Shown here piece after piece: positions 52,708 through 64,000 of a stretch of DNA of 64,000 nucleotides. The translations under genes were made by a program, and so were the position numbers. A model generated the notes under the pieces. That model saw only the letters and a program-made list of their open reading frames with translations. It had not been told where the DNA came from and searched no databases. Source of the DNA: Ecdyonurus torrentis (taxonomy: Eukaryota; Arthropoda; Insecta; Ephemeroptera; Heptageniidae); assembly GCA_949318235.1 (NCBI GenBank), contig OX439133.1, forward strand, positions 18,882,720 to 18,946,719. Direction: 5' to 3'. Position 1 is the stretch's first letter; each line of letters opens with the position of its first letter.

Positions 52708-53504
52708 TTACTAATTATAACGACTTATTCCTTGCTATTTCCTGGGGCTGTCTACTCACCCTCCTAGGAACTTGTGAAAAGAATATATGTTATTTGGGGA
52801 CTCATTATAACTACAAAGATCAAGTTATAGATCAATCTGATAAAATTTCGAATTTTGGGAGCAGTTTAAAAAAATTCATTGTGGTCGCACCAAAAGTATG
52901 ACGACGTTTTTTAACGTTTTTGAAGGCACTTTTCTCTGTAAACGTACGTCACTTGTCTTTTTTGTGCATTTTATGCTGTTATGAGAGTAAACTGGCATGA
53001 TTTATTTTTTTTTTAAGGTTTTTCATAAAAAAATCCCCAAAATGGCCCGCGGGACGATTTTTTCGACTTCCCAATTTGTTATAACTGACTCAAATTTTAA
53101 TATTTTTTCAACAAATTTAAATCAGAGTTAAAAGAGTGTATTAGCAAGCATACTGAGCAGAAAAAATATTTCTATATCAAAAACTATTCTGGTGGCGGGG
53201 TCCCGAACTTGTCACCAACCCGAAAAGGTGGGTATGTAAAACCGTAAAAAGAAAAAGGTCGCCCAAAACATTTTTTCTCAATTTTTATGGAAAGGTGTAG
53301 CCTAGGATGTAAGAAGAATGCTATTATGGTAGACTTAATGTATATTTTGTTTTGAGTATTTTTTACGCGAAGTTGAAAATTGTGATATTTTTACCTTTTT
53401 ACGTGCATTACGGAAACACCTCAAATAGGATTTAAATAAATTTTTGGCCTTTTTCTTTTGCACATTTGACTCAAATTGAACGATGAAGTGTGTGCAATTA
53501 TATA

Positions 53505-55165
<1,661 letters not shown>

Positions 55166-55293
55166 ACTTTTTTATTTAAGGATAGTTTATTACTTTTTAA
55201 AATTTCTTTATTGCTTATTGAATATTTCAAGAAAAAAAGCAACTGGAGATTTAGGTATGTTGTCAGAAGATACACAGCAAAAAATTGTTACCA

Positions 55294-55384
55294 TAGATAG
55301 ATAGATAATATAGATTTATAGATGGATGGATGAATGGATAGATGGATGGATAGATAGATACATATATACATAGATAGATAGATA
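55294..55384. repeat. GATA/GATG tetranucleotide array
   Basis: Imperfect run of gata and gatg units. Confidence 0.8.
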
Positions 55385-56063
55385 GTTAACTTTATTAAGG
55401 CGTTGTGAGGGCTTGACAGCCCTGTTTTACAGTCCTTGACCATAATTATAATAAACAAATTTACACAAGTATATATCATTTCAACATAAAATAGCAACAT
55501 AATTTTTATTTAAATCACACAAAAAGAAAAGAAGTTTGTAAATAATTTATAGACAAAATAAGCTAAATTTGAACATGCTTACATCTTATATATAATATAA
55601 CAAAATTAACTCGAAAATACAAATATTATAATTTTATACGAAGAAATTTCATATATGATATTTTAGAGAAATTTATAATTATTAACATTAAGAGAATCAT
55701 AATAATAATAATATAGTTTACTATCAATATATTCATGACCAATTAAATCTACTAGTTCTCAAACCTGTGTCATTTTCAACAAAGATGCATTTCACATTTC
55801 ATAAACCTGATATCTAAAAGAAACTATAATCTTTCATATAAAATGAAGAAGTGAGTTTTGGATCTAGTAGGCACAATTACCTCCTCGTATGTGTTACTTT
55901 ACACATCATCATATCAATATAATTAAAATGAACCTTTATTTTCAATCTTGTGATACATTAAAATATTTTCTACACTATGTGCTTATAAGTTTTTGCCTAT
56001 CTATGTATTAAATTATGTTTTTAACATTCTATACATTTATGTCATAACTTCAAAATATTGTTT

Positions 56064-56066
<3 letters not shown>

Positions 56067-56158
<92 letters not shown>
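56067..56158. repeat. (CT)n array
   Basis: About 45 CT units. Confidence 0.95.
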
Positions 56159-56159
<1 letters not shown>

Positions 56160-56860
56160 GACATTTTTTACTCAATTCTACACAATTTTTATCGTTAAAG
56201 GAATCATTGATTAAATCGGCCCTGGTAATACTATAGGGTGTATGCAGATGACGTCATATTTAATGCGCTTAGAGGCCTTACTAGATTCGTGTATAACATC
56301 GCAATTTTGCACAATGATACTTCAGCTTGAAACAATTTCAAATATTTAAAAATTTTGGGAGGTTACCGTGCAAATTAATTTTATATGATTTTTTGAAATT
56401 TTATGCCCATAAGGCCCAATGTTAATTTCAATAGTTTTTTTCTTATTTTCGGGACGGTCAAACATCATGAAATTTTTATCACTGTTAGTGTTAGGTGTTA
56501 CCCATAGCTACACAATGATACCAAATTTAGACCCAAAACACTTCTAGTTTTTGAGATAACAGGTCGGTACTCTACTCTCTTTAAAAAAAACCTCTTTGAA
56601 CAAATTTGCTCTTTAAAGAAGTGCAGCTTAAAAGAAAACTTCCTCTGCCTTCACCTAAATCAAAATGAACTCACATGTCTGATGTTATCAATTAAACAAA
56701 ATGAAGTCATTTAGAAATAAATTGCTGCCAAAAGTACAGTAAATATAATTAAATGATTAATGTTCAAAACTTACAGTTTACTTGCATAATATAACTTAAT
56801 TCTAAGGATACGTTGTATAAAAATGAAAAATATATTTGCTCTATTCAGGAATTATTCTGT

Positions 56861-56866
56861 TTATTT
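56861..56866 (-). terminator. SP5 poly(A) signal AATAAA
   Basis: 45 nt past the TAG on the minus strand. Confidence 0.55.
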
Positions 56867-56910
56867 AAGGGCATATTTTTTTTTACAAAAATTAACAATT
56901 TTTCAGAAGT

Positions 56911-63259
<6,349 letters not shown>

Positions 63260-63269
63260 CTGAAAATAC

Positions 63270-64000
63270 ATTTTTTATTTTTAAATTTGTATTTCTACAA
63301 ATCAATTACATCTTGCAAATATCAGGTCTACCACATATTATCATTGCATTAGAGTTTTTCGTTTGATGTGACCTTGAATGTTACCTGTTATGTTCATAGT
63401 GTTCCTAAAGTTCTGAGATTTTCAAAATATGCGCGATAGGTGATAGGTCATCTTTTTGAACAATAGGCCAAGAGGGACTTTTTCTTTTCAGCTTTTGCTT
63501 TACCAAACAATCCCCCACCGTCCCAGTGTAACTGCTGGCTACGCTCCTAAACCTTACACCTTTATTTTTGAAACTAATAAAATTTATTTTTGTTTATCGT
63601 GAGTCTACACGCAGAAAAGTTGCTAAAAATGATTTATTAGACGTTTTTTAGAATAAATTTGTTAGATGTACACAATATAAAGATATTTAGGATATGAAGA
63701 GCTAACTGTTTCCCATTAAAGAAATGAAATTTATAATAACAAGTTACTTTCAAGGTTAAAACCTTTCAAATTCAGTTATTGGTATGTACTGAAGTACTGA
63801 AGAGTTACATCTATATAACTGAACAATTTGTGCAATTTTTGTGAAGGAAAAAAAATTACAAAATATAATTAATATATATTACCCACTTATTATTTACCCA
63901 CTATTAATTAATAAAGCATGGAGTAAAGAAATACAATCTAGATGCGGCGTTTGGATGAAAGAATATATTTTACAGAAAACTCACAATACTTTTTGCCCTA
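63270..64000. other. SP5 intron 2, no feature recognised
   Basis: AT-rich intron sequence partly alignable with SP4 (aggtctaccacatatta, ttgatgtgaccttgaat). The SP5 signal-peptide exon is expected beyond the right edge. Confidence 0.5.

Noticed and set aside
51981..52901. 306-aa open frame of repeated His-Ser-Phe-Ile units
   Set aside because: It is the CATT/CCTT array, open in three frames; no gene signal.

Overview
The window is AT-rich eukaryotic, most likely arthropod, DNA. The evidence is spliced genes with canonical GT-AG introns, trypsin-like (S1/chymotrypsin-fold) serine protease exons with secretion signals, Tc1/mariner- and hAT-type transposon remains, and many long pure microsatellites. 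The species cannot be fixed from the sequence; an insect is the best guess. Nothing looks prokaryotic, and most long open frames are artefacts of simple repeats.

Genes. All recognisable genes lie on the minus strand as a tandem array of five paralogous S1 proteases, called SP1 to SP5 here, left to right. SP1 (938-4058) is cut by the left edge: first three exons only. SP2 (7595-16625) is complete and in frame. SP3 (21922-27054) has all coding exons but two single-base losses, so it is probably a pseudogene. SP4 (33227-47359) is complete. SP5 (56911-63259) lacks its first exons beyond the right edge. The shared plan is a TATA box, a noncoding first exon of about 32 nt (E1), a short exon with ATG and most of the signal peptide (E2), an exon with the propeptide, activation site and His57 region (E3), an Asp102 exon (E4), a short beta-barrel exon (E5), a Cys168/Cys182/Asp189 exon (E6), and a Ser195 exon of exactly 165 nt to the stop (E7), with AATAAA 43-62 nt later. 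Junction phases are 0, 2, 1, 1, 0.

Function. SP4 and SP5 keep His57, Asp102, Ser195 and Asp189 and should be secreted trypsin-specific, probably digestive, proteases. SP2 has an intact frame and promoter but Gln at 57 and Arg at 195, so it is predicted to be a catalytically dead protease homologue. Only SP2 has a basic residue before its mature N-terminus; the others have His or Phe. SP4 and SP5 are a relatively recent segmental duplication that includes introns.

Repeats. Introns and intergenic DNA are packed with palindromic non-autonomous transposons: a 1.68 kb near-perfect palindrome (14868-16550), a tail-to-tail mariner relic (23987-25367), two copies of an 0.8 kb foldback element, an 8-bp-TSD hAT-type MITE, and several dispersed families. 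Comparing SP4 with SP5, or two copies of one element, gives several filled/empty insertion pairs inside the window. Very long simple arrays include GGAGA, ATAC, CA, CATT/CCTT, GA/CT and TA.
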